DNA of 64,000 bases from Gordonia mangrovi (GCF_024734075.1 NZ_CP102850.1:4588001-4652000); one strand, 5' to 3'. Positions 17,854 through 28,069 are shown, numbered from the stretch's first letter. Numbers and translations are program-made. Notes: generated by a model not told the origin, from the sequence alone.

Positions 17854-18618
17854 ATGTGTCTGATTCTGTTCGGCTGGAATGCCGTGCCCGGCCGCCGCCT
17901 CGTGGTCGCCGCCAACCGAGACGAGTTCCACGCGCGGCGCACGCGCGCACTGGCGCGCTGGCCGGACGTGCCGATCATCGGTGGCCGGGACCGGGAGGCC
18001 GGCGGCACCTGGATGGGTGTCCACGCCGACAACCCGTCGCGGGTTGCGATGGTCACCAACGTCCGCGATGGAACTCCCGCCGGAGCCGGTCAGCGCTCGC
18101 GCGGCGAGCTGCCGGTGGAGTTTCTGCTCGGCACCATGAGCCCGGCGGCGTTCGCCGAAGAACTCCGCACGCGCGCACAGGATTACGCACCGGTCAACGT
18201 CCTGGTCGCCGACGCCGACGAGTTCTGGTGGGCGACCAATTGGCCCCAGCCGCAGGTGCGGCGGGTTCCCGACGGTGTCCACGGTCTGTCCAACGGCGCC
18301 CTCGACAGTCAGTGGCCCAAGGTCGACCGTGGGCGAGCCGCGCTGTCCGACTTGCTGGTCGACGACGATCCCGACACCGTCGATCCGTACCTCGAGATGC
18401 TCGCCGACCGCCACCGCCCGGTCGACGACGCCCTACCCAGCACCGGTATCCCGCTTGATCGTGAACGCGACCTCTCGCCGATCTTCATCGACCTGCGCGG
18501 TTACGGAACGCGCGCGTCGACGGTGCTGCGCCTCGGCGACGACGGCCACGGCGACATCACCGAGCGGCGTTTCACCTACCGTGGACGTCGGCGCGGCACC
18601 ACGACGATCCGGCTCTGA
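17854..18618 (+). CDS. NRDE family protein (TANGO2-like, DUF833)
   Basis: The N-terminus begins MCLILFGWNAVPGRRLVVAA followed by NRDEF, the family signature at about residues 21-25. The N-terminal Cys-2 is conserved and these proteins resemble Ntn-type folds. Bacterial members have no settled function; the eukaryotic TANGO2 relative is linked to heme and lipid metabolism. It starts five bases after the CBS protein and is convergent with ald. Confidence 0.88.
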   Translation: MCLILFGWNAVPGRRLVVAANRDEFHARRTRALARWPDVPIIGGRDREAGGTWMGVHADNPSRVAMVTNVRDGTPAGAGQRSRGELPVEFLLGTMSPAAFAEELRTRAQDYAPVNVLVADADEFWWATNWPQPQVRRVPDGVHGLSNGALDSQWPKVDRGRAALSDLLVDDDPDTVDPYLEMLADRHRPVDDALPSTGIPLDRERDLSPIFIDLRGYGTRASTVLRLGDDGHGDITERRFTYRGRRRGTTTIRL

Positions 18619-18668
18619 CGAGCCCGTGGGTGCAGCTCGTGCCTACTCGACCAGCCGGTGGGCGCGTC

Positions 18669-19775
18669 TCAGAACGGAGCTGCGGCGACCGGGAGATCCA
18701 GCGCCTCGCCGACCTCGCGGGTGAACAGCTTGCCGTCGTGGGTGCTGAGGCCGGAGGCCAGGGCCGGGTCGGCGGCGCAGGCCTGCTCCCAACCCTGGTC
18801 GGCGAGACGCAGGACATAGGGGAGCGTCGCTCCGGTCAGTGCCAGAGTCGAGGTGCGCGCGACCGTGCCGGGCATGTTGGCGACGCAGTAGAACACGGCA
18901 TCGTGCACGGTGAAGGTCGGGTCGTCGTGGGTGGTCGGACGCGAATCCTCGAAGCAGCCACCCTGATCGATGGCGATGTCGACGAGCACGGCGCCCGGCT
19001 TCATCTCGGCGACCAGGTTGTTGGACACCAGCACTGGGGCCTTGGCGCCGGGCACGAGCACCGCGCCGATGACGAGGTCGGCCTCGCGCACCGCCTCGGC
19101 GAGGGCCAGCGCCGTGCTGTAGCGGGTGTGCACGCGGCCGGCGAAGCGGGCGTCGATGGCGCGCAGCTTGGCGATGTCCACGTCGAACACGGTCACCTGC
19201 GCGCCCATCCCGACGGCGATCGTCGCCGCGTTGACCCCGCTCACGCCACCGCCGATCACGACGACGTTGGCCGGCTCGGTGCCGGGTACGCCACCCATCA
19301 GGACGCCACGCCCGCCCTCGGAGCGCATCAGGTGATAGGCGCCGACCTGTGGTGCCAGCCGTCCGGCCACCTCACTCATCGGGGCCAGCAGCGGCAGGGA
19401 GCCGTCGGCGGCGCGCACGGTCTCATAGGCGATCGACGTCGTCTTGGACTCCAGCAGCGCCTCGGTGCACGGGCGGCTCGCCGCAAGATGTAGGTAGGTG
19501 AACAGCGTCTGGCCTTCGCGCAGCAGCGGATACTCGGCGGCGATCGGCTCCTTCACCTTGAGCAGCAGGTCGGCCTGCTCCCACACCTGCTCGGCGGTCG
19601 ACAGGATCTGGGCGCCGGCCGCTTTGAAATCGTTGTCGTGGATCGACGAGCCCTCGCCCGCGCCGGCCTGGATCACCACATCGTGACCGCGGTTGTGCAG
19701 CTCGGCCACACCGGCCGGGGTGATGGCAACGCGGTACTCGTTGTTCTTGATCTCGGTGGGGATGCCGACGCGCAT
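18669..19775 (-). CDS. ald: L-alanine dehydrogenase
   Basis: Ald reversibly interconverts L-alanine and pyruvate plus ammonia with NAD. The 368 residues begin MRVGIPTEIKNNEYRVAITP and contain LLLKVKEP (substrate Lys), FTYLHLAA (catalytic His), and the NAD-binding GGGVSGVNAA. AGGAGA sits just before ATG 19775; a 25-residue upstream extension is spurious. It is divergent from the Lrp-type regulator aldR. Confidence 0.96.
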   Translation of the reverse strand: MRVGIPTEIKNNEYRVAITPAGVAELHNRGHDVVIQAGAGEGSSIHDNDFKAAGAQILSTAEQVWEQADLLLKVKEPIAAEYPLLREGQTLFTYLHLAASRPCTEALLESKTTSIAYETVRAADGSLPLLAPMSEVAGRLAPQVGAYHLMRSEGGRGVLMGGVPGTEPANVVVIGGGVSGVNAATIAVGMGAQVTVFDVDIAKLRAIDARFAGRVHTRYSTALALAEAVREADLVIGAVLVPGAKAPVLVSNNLVAEMKPGAVLVDIAIDQGGCFEDSRPTTHDDPTFTVHDAVFYCVANMPGTVARTSTLALTGATLPYVLRLADQGWEQACAADPALASGLSTHDGKLFTREVGEALDLPVAAAPF

Positions 19776-19856
19776 GGGGATCTCCTGATGGTGGTAGGAC
19801 TCGATCTGATGTGCCACAAGCGTGAAGGAACGTCGAAAATTGCGCAACAAATGTGT

Positions 19857-19896
19857 GGATAATTCTGTACTGTCGGGACAATAGCGTCAATTATCC
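19857..19896. promoter_or_regulatory. Inverted repeat in the ald-aldR intergenic region, candidate AldR operator
   Basis: GGATAATT (19857-19864) is the exact reverse complement of AATTATCC (19889-19896). The half-sites are 32 bp apart centre to centre, close to three helical turns, and the region is AT-rich. Lrp/AsnC proteins wrap such spaced sites. Assignment to AldR is inferred from position. Confidence 0.5.
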
Positions 19897-19909
19897 GAAA
19901 AGAGGACCT

Positions 19910-20401
19910 ATGGTGGCAGCGCAGCCGAAGAATGTTCGGGTCGGTGACCCCCAGCTCGACGACATCGACCGCACTCTGTTGCGACTTCTGCAGACCGACG
20001 CCCGCATGCCCAACAGCGAACTCGCCGTCCGGGCGGGGATTGCGGCGTCCACCTGCCACGGCCGCCTCCGTCGGCTGGTTGATCTCGGTGTGATCCGTGG
20101 CTTCTTCGCCGACGTGGACCCGGCCGCTGTGGGACGTCCGCTGCGAGCGATGGTCGCGGTGAGTCTGCAGTCGGACGCGCGCGGCGAGATCCGGCATTTC
20201 GTCGGAGAGATCGAACGGCACGACGAGGTGATCGACGTCTTCTTCCTCGCCGGTACCGACGACTACCTCCTGCATGTCGCGACCGCCGACACCGAGGCGC
20301 TGCGCCAGTTCGTGGAAATGCTCAACTCGCGCCGCGAGGTCGCCGGCACCACCACCTCACTCGTCTTCGAACACCGTCGCGGCGGTGCGCCGATCTTCTG
20401 A
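19910..20401 (+). CDS. aldR: Lrp/AsnC family regulator AldR
   Basis: This 163-residue regulator has an N-terminal helix-turn-helix (LDDIDRTLLRLLQTDARMPN, IAASTCHGRLRRLVDLGVIR) and a C-terminal RAM domain (FFLAGTDDYLLHVATAD) that binds amino acids. In mycobacteria the divergent AldR activates ald when alanine is present. ATG 19910 has AGAGGA upstream; the longer frame from 19853 would overlap the operator region. The dapB coding region begins 79 bp after it. Confidence 0.92.
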   Translation: MVAAQPKNVRVGDPQLDDIDRTLLRLLQTDARMPNSELAVRAGIAASTCHGRLRRLVDLGVIRGFFADVDPAAVGRPLRAMVAVSLQSDARGEIRHFVGEIERHDEVIDVFFLAGTDDYLLHVATADTEALRQFVEMLNSRREVAGTTTSLVFEHRRGGAPIF

Positions 20402-21232
<831 letters not shown>

Positions 21233-21244
21233 GACGGGTTCGTC

Positions 21245-21721
21245 ATGGTTGCCGATCCCGCCCGCCGCGATGCCCGACCCATCGTCTGGATGATCGGGTT
21301 CCTCGTCGTCGCGCTCGTCGTCTATTTCGTCATCCTCGGTCAGCGCGGGTTCGACCTCATCTCGTCGGGCACCGTCGCCGGCGTCGGGGTGGGCATCGGC
21401 GTGCTGATCCTGCCGTTCATCGGTGCCTGGCTGATATTCGCGACGTTGCGCGCCGGCATCGAACACCAGCGGCTGGCCCGGATCATGGCCGACGAGGGCC
21501 GCGAGCTCGACGTCTCGGAGTTGCCCCGCATGCGGTCGGGCCGCATCGAGCGGGAGGCTGCCGACGACTTGTTCGCCGAGGTCAAGCAGGAGTGGGAAGC
21601 CGATCCGTCCGATTGGCACAACACGTACCGGATCGCCCGCGCCTACGACTACGCCGGGGACCGCAGTCGCGCCCGGCAGATGATGAAAAGAGCTGTCGCA
21701 CAGTACAAGGGGGAGGAATGA
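21245..21721 (+). CDS. Conserved membrane protein of unknown function
   Basis: This 158-residue protein has two predicted membrane helices (about 13-32 and 41-64). The C-terminal half is charged, with WHNTYRIARAYDYAGDRSRAR, which resembles a single TPR-like helix pair. It sits between dapB and the flavodoxin-like gene exactly as Rv2772c does. Its stop overlaps the next start by four bases. No function is known to me. Confidence 0.8.
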   Translation: MVADPARRDARPIVWMIGFLVVALVVYFVILGQRGFDLISSGTVAGVGVGIGVLILPFIGAWLIFATLRAGIEHQRLARIMADEGRELDVSELPRMRSGRIEREAADDLFAEVKQEWEADPSDWHNTYRIARAYDYAGDRSRARQMMKRAVAQYKGEE

Positions 21722-22170
21722 GTACGCTCCTGATCGTCCACCACACCCCGTCGCCGCACTGTCAGGAGATGTTCGAGGCGGTGATCTCCGGCGCCACCGA
21801 TCCGGCGATCGAAGGCGTGGAAGTCGTTCGGCGAGCGGCACTCTCGGTGACCGCAAGCGACATGCTGGCGGCCGACGGGTACATCCTCGGCACCCCGGCG
21901 AATCTCGGGTACATGAGCGGGGCGCTCAAGCACGCCTTCGACACCTGCTACTACCAGATCCTCGATTCGACGAAGGGGCGACCGTTCGGGTGCTACCTGC
22001 ACGGCAACCAGGGAACCGAAGGTGCCGAGAAGGCGATCGAGTCGATCACCACCGGGCTCGGCTGGGTGAAGGCTGCCGAGACCGTGGTGGTGTCGGAGAA
22101 GCCCACGAAGGACGATCGTGAGGTGTGCTGGGAGCTGGGTGGCACGATCGCAGCGCAGCTGATGGAGTGA
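21718..22170 (+). CDS. Flavodoxin / NADPH-dependent FMN reductase-like protein
   Basis: The 150-residue protein has a flavodoxin-fold start (LLIVHHTPSPHCQEMFEAV) with a phosphate-binding loop, and GYILGTPANLGYMSGALKHAF, typical of NAD(P)H-dependent FMN reductases and WrbA-like flavoproteins. It is the counterpart of Rv2771c. Overlap with the preceding membrane-protein gene (ATGA) suggests joint expression with dapB. Substrate unknown. Confidence 0.82.
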   Translation: MSTLLIVHHTPSPHCQEMFEAVISGATDPAIEGVEVVRRAALSVTASDMLAADGYILGTPANLGYMSGALKHAFDTCYYQILDSTKGRPFGCYLHGNQGTEGAEKAIESITTGLGWVKAAETVVVSEKPTKDDREVCWELGGTIAAQLME

Positions 22171-22394
22171 TGCCGCCCATTGGGAACGGTATCAGAAAGA
22201 GCCCCTGACCTGCGCAGAGCAAACTTGTCGGTGCTGTGTCGTACCTTGGTTCCAGCAGGATGAGTTGAAGCGAAACGGGTGGGCGCGAACTTGCTGAAAC
22301 CGGCCCCGGGGTCGGGTTCGTCACGGCGAGTGGCATATCGGAGAGATCCTGCGTTGTCGGTTGTGATCAATGTCGAGTCCGTGAAGGGTCCCTC

Positions 22395-23942
22395 GTGTCA
22401 TCCGTGTTGTCCTCGCCGTCGCCGTGGCCGGAGTTGCCGCGTGACTATCTCGGTGGTGTGGATGCGGCATATCCGGATGAGGACCCGACCAACGAGATCC
22501 TGCTGGGGATGGCCGAGCTCGACCGTGGTCGCTCATATCTGGCGTATGCCGAGTATCAGTCGGTGGCAGCACTCTACGACCGCCTGGTCGCTGCGCGTGA
22601 AGATACCGACGGCTTCGTGGTGGACGGATTCGCCGACGCCGCAGCGCGAATCGCCAAACTCCGCGGGACCTCTCGTGGCGCCGCGGAAACACTGCTCAAT
22701 GATGCGGTCGCGCTGCGAGACCGGCTGCCCGAGGTGTCGGAATGTTTGCGTGACGGCGTGATCGGACCGTGGCATGCCCAGAAAGCCATCAGCCGGACCG
22801 ACCTGTTGGCCGAATCATCGGCAGCTCCGCTCGTCGACGCCGACATCGCGGAAACGTTGCGCAACAAGCGCGGCACATGGAGTAGGGCACGGTTCCGCGA
22901 CATGATTGACCGCATCGTGTTTCGTCATGACCCGGACGCCGTGCGGGAACGTCGGGAGCAGGCGCTCGACGACCGCCGTATGTGGACGAACCCGCGGGAG
23001 GACGGTACCGCCGAGATCACTGGGGTGATGTCGGCGGAGAATGTGCGTATCGCCGCCGCGGCGGTGGCCGCACTGGCCGACAGCGTGTGTGAGCATGATC
23101 CGCGGACCAAGCCGCAACGGCAATCGGATGCCATGTTCGCGCTGTTGTCGGGCACCGCCTTCGAATGCGACTGCGGCCACGACGACTGCACTGCCGTCAT
23201 CCCGGAGCCCGGGGTGGTGCCGCCGGTCGACAGCCGGGCGGTGCTGCATGTGGTCACCGACGAGGCCACGCTGAAGGGCACGGCCAACCATGTCGGCTAC
23301 ATGGACGGGCATGGTGTGATCTCGCCGGAGCATGTGCGAGATATCGCGGCTCGTGCCGACACGAAGGCGTCGTATCTGGTGCCGCCGAACACGGAACCGG
23401 AACCCGACGGCACGTTCACGCTGCCGGCGCATCTGCCGTCGGATCCGTATCGGCCGTCGGCCGCGTTGGACACCTTTATCCGGTTGCGGGACGGCTATTG
23501 CACCGAGCCCGGATGTCTGACGTCCGCGTGGCGCGGGGATCTCGATCATGTCGACGAGTACGACCATGCGTGTCCGCATCGTGGCGGACAGACCACCGAG
23601 GTGGGATTGAACGCCAAATGCCGCCCCGGACACCTGTTGAAGACCTTCGGTGACTGGATCGATGACCAATGGCGCGACGACGACGGGCGGCTGGTCACCG
23701 AGTACATCACCCCCGAAGGACTGGTGCTGCCCGGCGAGGCCGAAACCCAGGAAGATCTGTTTCCCGGACTACGCCGCATCCGCTTCACCGCACCCGCCCA
23801 AGCCCCACCCCGACACACCACCGGTCAGATCGAACCCCGCACCCGCGTCCGCACACGGGTGGCGAACAAACACGCCCGCAGACGCGCCGAACGCGCCCGC
23901 AACCGCAAACGCGTCACCGCCGCCGGCCCACCGCCGTTCTAG
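22395..23942 (+). CDS. DUF222 and HNH endonuclease domain protein (13E12 repeat family)
   Basis: The 515 residues comprise a helical DUF222 domain (about 15-330) and a C-terminal HNH nuclease domain with RDGYCTEPGC, DLDHVDEYDH and LNAKCRPGHLLK. The tail is very basic. Such 13E12-type genes are multicopy in mycobacteria, Gordonia and Rhodococcus and are linked to variable loci, in M. tuberculosis including a prophage attachment site. A GTG at 22395 starts the frame without a clear ribosome-binding site. It marks the left end of the accessory island; its stop overlaps the stop of the convergent gene. No transposase or integrase accompanies it. Confidence 0.85.
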   Translation: MSSVLSSPSPWPELPRDYLGGVDAAYPDEDPTNEILLGMAELDRGRSYLAYAEYQSVAALYDRLVAAREDTDGFVVDGFADAAARIAKLRGTSRGAAETLLNDAVALRDRLPEVSECLRDGVIGPWHAQKAISRTDLLAESSAAPLVDADIAETLRNKRGTWSRARFRDMIDRIVFRHDPDAVRERREQALDDRRMWTNPREDGTAEITGVMSAENVRIAAAAVAALADSVCEHDPRTKPQRQSDAMFALLSGTAFECDCGHDDCTAVIPEPGVVPPVDSRAVLHVVTDEATLKGTANHVGYMDGHGVISPEHVRDIAARADTKASYLVPPNTEPEPDGTFTLPAHLPSDPYRPSAALDTFIRLRDGYCTEPGCLTSAWRGDLDHVDEYDHACPHRGGQTTEVGLNAKCRPGHLLKTFGDWIDDQWRDDDGRLVTEYITPEGLVLPGEAETQEDLFPGLRRIRFTAPAQAPPRHTTGQIEPRTRVRTRVANKHARRRAERARNRKRVTAAGPPPF

Positions 23943-25045
23943 CGTCGCCCTCCCGCAGGGCCCTGCCACTCGTCCAGAACCGCTGTCACGTCTGTGCTTG
24001 TTGCAGCCAGCGGCGTCCGCATCGTCGAGCGAGAGAACCGTGGTGCCGGAGCGGGCTGCGTCATGCCCTCGACCTCGACATAGCTGGCACGCTCCGTGGC
24101 GTACGGATGCTTGGCGGATTCACCGAAGTCGAGAACCGGTGTGACGCAGGCATCGACGCCGTCGAACACCGACTCCCATTCGGCGCGGGTCCTGGACGCG
24201 AAACGCGCGGCGAGCGTCTGCGTGAGTCCGGGCCACGACGCACGATCCCACCGGTCCGGCGGATCGTCCACCTCGAGGGTGTCGATCAGCCTGTGCCAGA
24301 AGATGTCTTCCAGGGCGCCGACGGCGATGTATCCCCCGTCGGCGCAGGCGTAGGTGGTGTAGAAGGGTGCTGAACCGTCGAGCAGATTGCCGTCGGCCCG
24401 ATCCGCCCAGCGGCCGGCGGCTTTCCACGACCACTGCAGTGCGCCGAGGACGCCGGCGCCATCGGTCATCGCCACGTCAATGACCTGTCCGCGGCCGGAG
24501 CTGTGCCGCTCATGCAGTGCGGCAAGCACTCCCACCACCAAGAACATCGAGCCACCACCGAAGTCGGCCACCAGTGACAGCGGTGGAACCGGTGGGCGGT
24601 CGGCCGGACCCATCGCATTCAACAGGCCGGTGACGGCCAGGTAGTTGATGTCGTGGCCCGCCGCCAGCGCGTACGAGCCGGACTGCCCCCAGCCGGTCAT
24701 CCGGGCATAGATCAGCTGGGGTGCGGCTGCTGCCAGGGCGTCGGGCCCCAACCCCAACCGTTCCATCACACCCGGCCGATAGCCTTCGACGAGCACATCC
24801 GCCCCGGCGATCAGTTCCCGCACCCGCGAGATGTCGTCGGCGTCCTTGAGATCGGCCTCGACGACCCGTCGACCCCGCCACATGCCGGCGTCTGCGTCGG
24901 GGACACCGTCCGGCGACGCAGATCCTCCCGGCCGGCGGATCTGGACGACGTCGGCCCCGAGGTCGGCGAGCATCATGCACGAGTGCGGGGTCGGTCCGAG
25001 GCCGAGCATCTCGACGACCCGCACGCCGGTCAACGGTCCGCTCAT
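23939..25045 (-). CDS. CaiB/BaiF family, alpha-methylacyl-CoA racemase-like protein
   Basis: The 368-residue protein has the class III CoA-transferase fold. It keeps residues matching the racemase catalytic set: the His in AGHDINY, the Asp in ADFGGGSMF and the Glu in ALEDIFW, so racemization of 2-methylacyl-CoA esters is the likeliest activity. Start ATG 25045 overlaps the TetR stop (ATGA). As the last gene of the nitroreductase-ligase-TetR operon it would act on the CoA thioester made by the ligase. The exact substrate is unknown. Confidence 0.85.
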   Translation of the reverse strand: MSGPLTGVRVVEMLGLGPTPHSCMMLADLGADVVQIRRPGGSASPDGVPDADAGMWRGRRVVEADLKDADDISRVRELIAGADVLVEGYRPGVMERLGLGPDALAAAAPQLIYARMTGWGQSGSYALAAGHDINYLAVTGLLNAMGPADRPPVPPLSLVADFGGGSMFLVVGVLAALHERHSSGRGQVIDVAMTDGAGVLGALQWSWKAAGRWADRADGNLLDGSAPFYTTYACADGGYIAVGALEDIFWHRLIDTLEVDDPPDRWDRASWPGLTQTLAARFASRTRAEWESVFDGVDACVTPVLDFGESAKHPYATERASYVEVEGMTQPAPAPRFSRSTMRTPLAATSTDVTAVLDEWQGPAGGRR

Positions 25046-25692
25046 CGAGCGTCCCCGCGGTGATGCAGGATGCCGCACACGGCGAAATCGACATAATCCG
25101 CGACGAGCTGATCGACATTCTGGTCGTCTCGTAGCCACCAGCTGATGCCGTTCATCAGGTCCAGCACCGCGATCGCCGACTGCCCGGCATCGCGCACCCT
25201 GAACTGCCCGGCGCGGGCTCCCGCGGCGATCACGTCGCGCACCCGCCGTTGGTAATACTTGCGGTAGTCGGTGACCACCGCGCGGTGCTCGGGCGACAAC
25301 GCTGACAGCTCGCGCAAGCTCACCAGATGCTCCACCCGATGCGTGGCGAGATGACGGATGTGCACCTCGATCAACGCGGTCAACCGCTGCGCCGGCGAGC
25401 CCTCGGCGTCGAGGACCAGCAGGTGTTCTTGCGGGTCCTTCGTCATTTGCAGGGCAATCGCGTAGAGGATCTCCTCCTTCGAATGGAAGTGGTTGTACAG
25501 ACTCGCGCCCTTGATCCCGACCGCCTGAGCGATGTCACGCATGCCGGCGTTGTTGTAGCCGTGCTCGGCGAAATACTCCGCAGCAGCGGTGATGATCTCG
25601 TCCCGACGCAGCCGGGTCCGGGTGCCACGCGGTGGTACCGATTCGGCGTCGTCGAGCGGCGCGGCCGACTCGGCCCCCGCATTCACATCCAT
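25042..25692 (-). CDS. TetR family transcriptional regulator of the ligase/monooxygenase cluster
   Basis: The 216-residue protein has a classic N-terminal TetR helix-turn-helix (RRDEIITAAAEYFAEHGYNN, VGIKGASLYNHFHSKEEILY) and a helical ligand domain. ATG 25692 shares one base with the ligase stop (TGATG); a TTG three bases upstream is an alternative. Lying inside the operon, it is the best candidate to bind the paired CTAAC-N4-GTTAG palindromes in the divergent promoter. The inducer, perhaps an acyl-CoA of the pathway, is unknown. Confidence 0.88.
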   Translation of the reverse strand: MDVNAGAESAAPLDDAESVPPRGTRTRLRRDEIITAAAEYFAEHGYNNAGMRDIAQAVGIKGASLYNHFHSKEEILYAIALQMTKDPQEHLLVLDAEGSPAQRLTALIEVHIRHLATHRVEHLVSLRELSALSPEHRAVVTDYRKYYQRRVRDVIAAGARAGQFRVRDAGQSAIAVLDLMNGISWWLRDDQNVDQLVADYVDFAVCGILHHRGDAR

Positions 25693-27296
25693 CAACCCTT
25701 TCCGAACTGTTTCCGCAGCTCACGCTTGAGTAGCTTCCCCTGGGGATCGGTGGGCAGTTCCGACACCAGGTGCACCGTCTTGGGGATCTTGTACGAGGCC
25801 AGGTCGTTTCGACAGTACTGCCGCAGATCCTCGGCGGTGGGGCTCGCCCCGTCCTGCAGCACGACGAATGCCGTGACGGCCTCCGACCAGTAGTCGTCGG
25901 GCAGACCGACCACCGCCGCTCGCAACACGTCGGGATGGCTTTGCAGGGTGCGTTCGACCTCTTGTGACGAGACATTGAACCCGCCGGTCTTGATCATGTC
26001 TTTGCGACGATCGCGGAAGAACAGATTGCCGTCCTCGTCCACACGGACGATGTCCCCGGTGTGCACCCACCCGTCGGCCAGGACTTCGGCGGTCCGCTCG
26101 GGATCCTTGTGGTAGCCGAGCATCACCGACGGTGTCCGGCACAGCAGTTCACCCTCGGATGCATCCTCGCCATTGGCGTCCACCACGCGGATCTCCAGAT
26201 GCCCGACGGGCTTGCCGATCCATGTCGGGTCGTGGTCGGGGACGTCCTCGAGCCGCGTGAACCAGCCGACCGAACCCAATTGGGTGAGCTCGGACTGGCC
26301 CCAGTAGGTGCCCCACACCGATGCGGGGCTGGCATTGGCCCATGCGTCGATGGCGAACGGGGACACCTGACCGCCGTAGGTGAGGCAGCGACGCACGGTG
26401 CCGACGGTGTCCGGTCCGAAGTCCTCGTGGTTGGCGAGCGCGATGAAGAATGTCGGGGTCTGCGCGAGCACCGAGATGGACTCGTCACGAATGAGCTTCA
26501 GCGACGTCCCCGGGTCGACCGAGGCAGGCAGCACCAACGTCGCGCCGAGCAACGTCAACGAGGTGAGCGACCCGATTCCGGCGATGGTGTGAAACGGCAT
26601 GACATAGAGCCACACATCGTCGGGCAGACAGCGCAGCCCCCACGTGTAGGCCGGGGCAGTGGAGATCAGGTAGTTGCGGTGCGCGATCTCCACACCTTTG
26701 GGCGTCGACTCGGTGCCGGAGGTGTAGACGATCATGGCGAGGTCGTGTTCGTCGACGTCGGCGATCGGTTCATCCTCGGGGGCGTCGGCCACCAGTGCCT
26801 CGAATGCCCGCGATGCGGGATCGGGCGAGTCGCCGACGACGATCACCTGCGCACCGGCGCGTTCGGCCACCGGGCCGGCGACCGCAACATGTTCGGCCGC
26901 AACGACGAGGACCGCGGGCTGCAGATGATCGATCTGCTGGGCGATCTCCCGCTCACCGAACAGTGCACTGATGCCGGAGTAGAACGCGCCGACCTTGAGC
27001 GCGCCGTAGTAGGCGATCACCGATTCCACGCGGTTGCGGCTCATCACGGCCACCCCGTCGCCGCGCCTGACGCCCATGGCCTGCAGCACATGCGCGAAGC
27101 GGTTGGCCCGTCGGTTCAGCTCTCCGTAGGTGGTGGCCTGCCGAGATCCGTCCGCGCCATAGGAGATGATCGCCGTCTTGTTGCCCTGGGTCTGGGCCAG
27201 GCGGCGGAGCTGATCGCCGATGGTCGCCCGACCCAGCGTCGAACGCTGTACGTCGGTGAGCTGCCGCACGGTCTCGTCTCGCGTGGGTGCGCTCAT
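25692..27296 (-). CDS. AMP-forming acyl-CoA synthetase (ANL superfamily)
   Basis: The 534-residue enzyme probably activates a carboxylic acid to its CoA ester using ATP. The P-loop-like motif YTSGTESTPKGVEIAHRN, the aryl/acyl motif GTYWGQSELTQLG, GWVHTGDIVRVDEDGNLFFR and the C-terminal KDMIKTGGFNVSSQEVER with a late PQGKLLKRELRK (catalytic Lys) are all present. Start ATG 27296 overlaps the nitroreductase stop; a 105-residue upstream extension is a shadow. The substrate cannot be read from sequence. The operon suggests a branched or cyclic acid. Confidence 0.88.
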   Translation of the reverse strand: MSAPTRDETVRQLTDVQRSTLGRATIGDQLRRLAQTQGNKTAIISYGADGSRQATTYGELNRRANRFAHVLQAMGVRRGDGVAVMSRNRVESVIAYYGALKVGAFYSGISALFGEREIAQQIDHLQPAVLVVAAEHVAVAGPVAERAGAQVIVVGDSPDPASRAFEALVADAPEDEPIADVDEHDLAMIVYTSGTESTPKGVEIAHRNYLISTAPAYTWGLRCLPDDVWLYVMPFHTIAGIGSLTSLTLLGATLVLPASVDPGTSLKLIRDESISVLAQTPTFFIALANHEDFGPDTVGTVRRCLTYGGQVSPFAIDAWANASPASVWGTYWGQSELTQLGSVGWFTRLEDVPDHDPTWIGKPVGHLEIRVVDANGEDASEGELLCRTPSVMLGYHKDPERTAEVLADGWVHTGDIVRVDEDGNLFFRDRRKDMIKTGGFNVSSQEVERTLQSHPDVLRAAVVGLPDDYWSEAVTAFVVLQDGASPTAEDLRQYCRNDLASYKIPKTVHLVSELPTDPQGKLLKRELRKQFGKG

Positions 27297-27931
27297 GCGA
27301 ACATCGGGGTGTCGAAGCGGTCCAGGAACGCGATCTGCTCGACCGGGGTACGGGTGAGTTTGCGCGGGAAGCCGTCCCGCGGGTAGCCGACCGCGATGTG
27401 GGCGGCGGTGATATAGCCGTCCGGAATGTTGAGCAGTTCCTTGACGGCGGGCTCCTCGGCGCACAGCAGGGTGGTCAATGCCGTCGCCACACCCTGTTCG
27501 CGCAGCGCAAGGGTGAGGTTTTGGACGGTTGGGTAGATCGATGCACCGCCGACGACCGACAGCCGACCCAGCTCGTGATCGGTCGGGTGCAGACCCTCGG
27601 ACTCCGCGCACACCACGATCATCACCGGGACGTCGGCCAGGTTGTGGGCGAAGTTGTTGGCGGACTCGACGGTCTTGGGCACCGCCCCGACCGCCTTGCT
27701 GCCCTCGATCACCGCGGCGTAATAGCCCTCCCAGTAGGGGAGGTAGAGCTCGGCCAGGCGCTTCTTGGTCTCGGCATCACGCACCGCGACCCAGCGCACC
27801 GGCTGGCGATTTCCGCCCTGCGGCCCGAACCGCGCGTTGTCGAACGCCTGGTACAGGACCTCGTCGGACACGTACTCGTCGCTGAAATATCGGCAGGTAC
27901 CGGTCGACCGCATTGCCTCACTGAGTTCCAT
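27293..27931 (-). CDS. Nitroreductase family FMN oxidoreductase
   Basis: The 212-residue protein has the family start MELSEAMRSTGTCRYFSDE, an FMN-contact segment GPQGGNRQPVRWVAV and the helix GGASIYPTVQNLTLALREQG. Members reduce nitro groups, enones, quinones or flavins, and some act in ring-degradation pathways. ATG 27931 has AAGGAGA seven bases upstream. It is the first gene of the operon, and the promoter upstream contains one CTAAC-N4-GTTAG site 26 bp before the start. Confidence 0.87.
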   Translation of the reverse strand: MELSEAMRSTGTCRYFSDEYVSDEVLYQAFDNARFGPQGGNRQPVRWVAVRDAETKKRLAELYLPYWEGYYAAVIEGSKAVGAVPKTVESANNFAHNLADVPVMIVVCAESEGLHPTDHELGRLSVVGGASIYPTVQNLTLALREQGVATALTTLLCAEEPAVKELLNIPDGYITAAHIAVGYPRDGFPRKLTRTPVEQIAFLDRFDTPMFA

Positions 27932-27957
27932 CCGCAGCTCTCCTTGTTTTGATTGCA

Positions 27958-28069
27958 CTAACCACAGTTAGCATGATGCGGATCACAGTTGCACGGCACT
28001 TGCAGGACTGTCAAGAGCAATAGCACGCATATTGATCGGTCTTGACGAAACGAAACTAACCATGGTTAG
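27958..28069. promoter_or_regulatory. Two matching palindromic operators in a divergent promoter
   Basis: CTAACCACAGTTAG (27958-27971) and CTAACCATGGTTAG (28056-28069) share the pattern CTAAC-N4-GTTAG, with centres 98 bp apart. The first lies 26 bp upstream of the nitroreductase ATG; the second, a perfect 14-bp palindrome, lies eight bases upstream of the monooxygenase ATG. One site per divergent gene is the pattern expected for a local repressor, most simply the TetR protein of the operon. Confidence 0.75.

Noticed and set aside
22395-23942. Insertion sequence or prophage boundary
   Set aside because: DUF222-HNH genes travel with variable regions, but no transposase, integrase, terminal inverted repeats or target duplication were seen.
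25042-25692. KstR2 identity for the TetR regulator
   Set aside because: Fold and position in a CoA-ligase cluster are similar, but the palindromes here do not match the KstR2 motif and no cholesterol-ring genes are adjacent.
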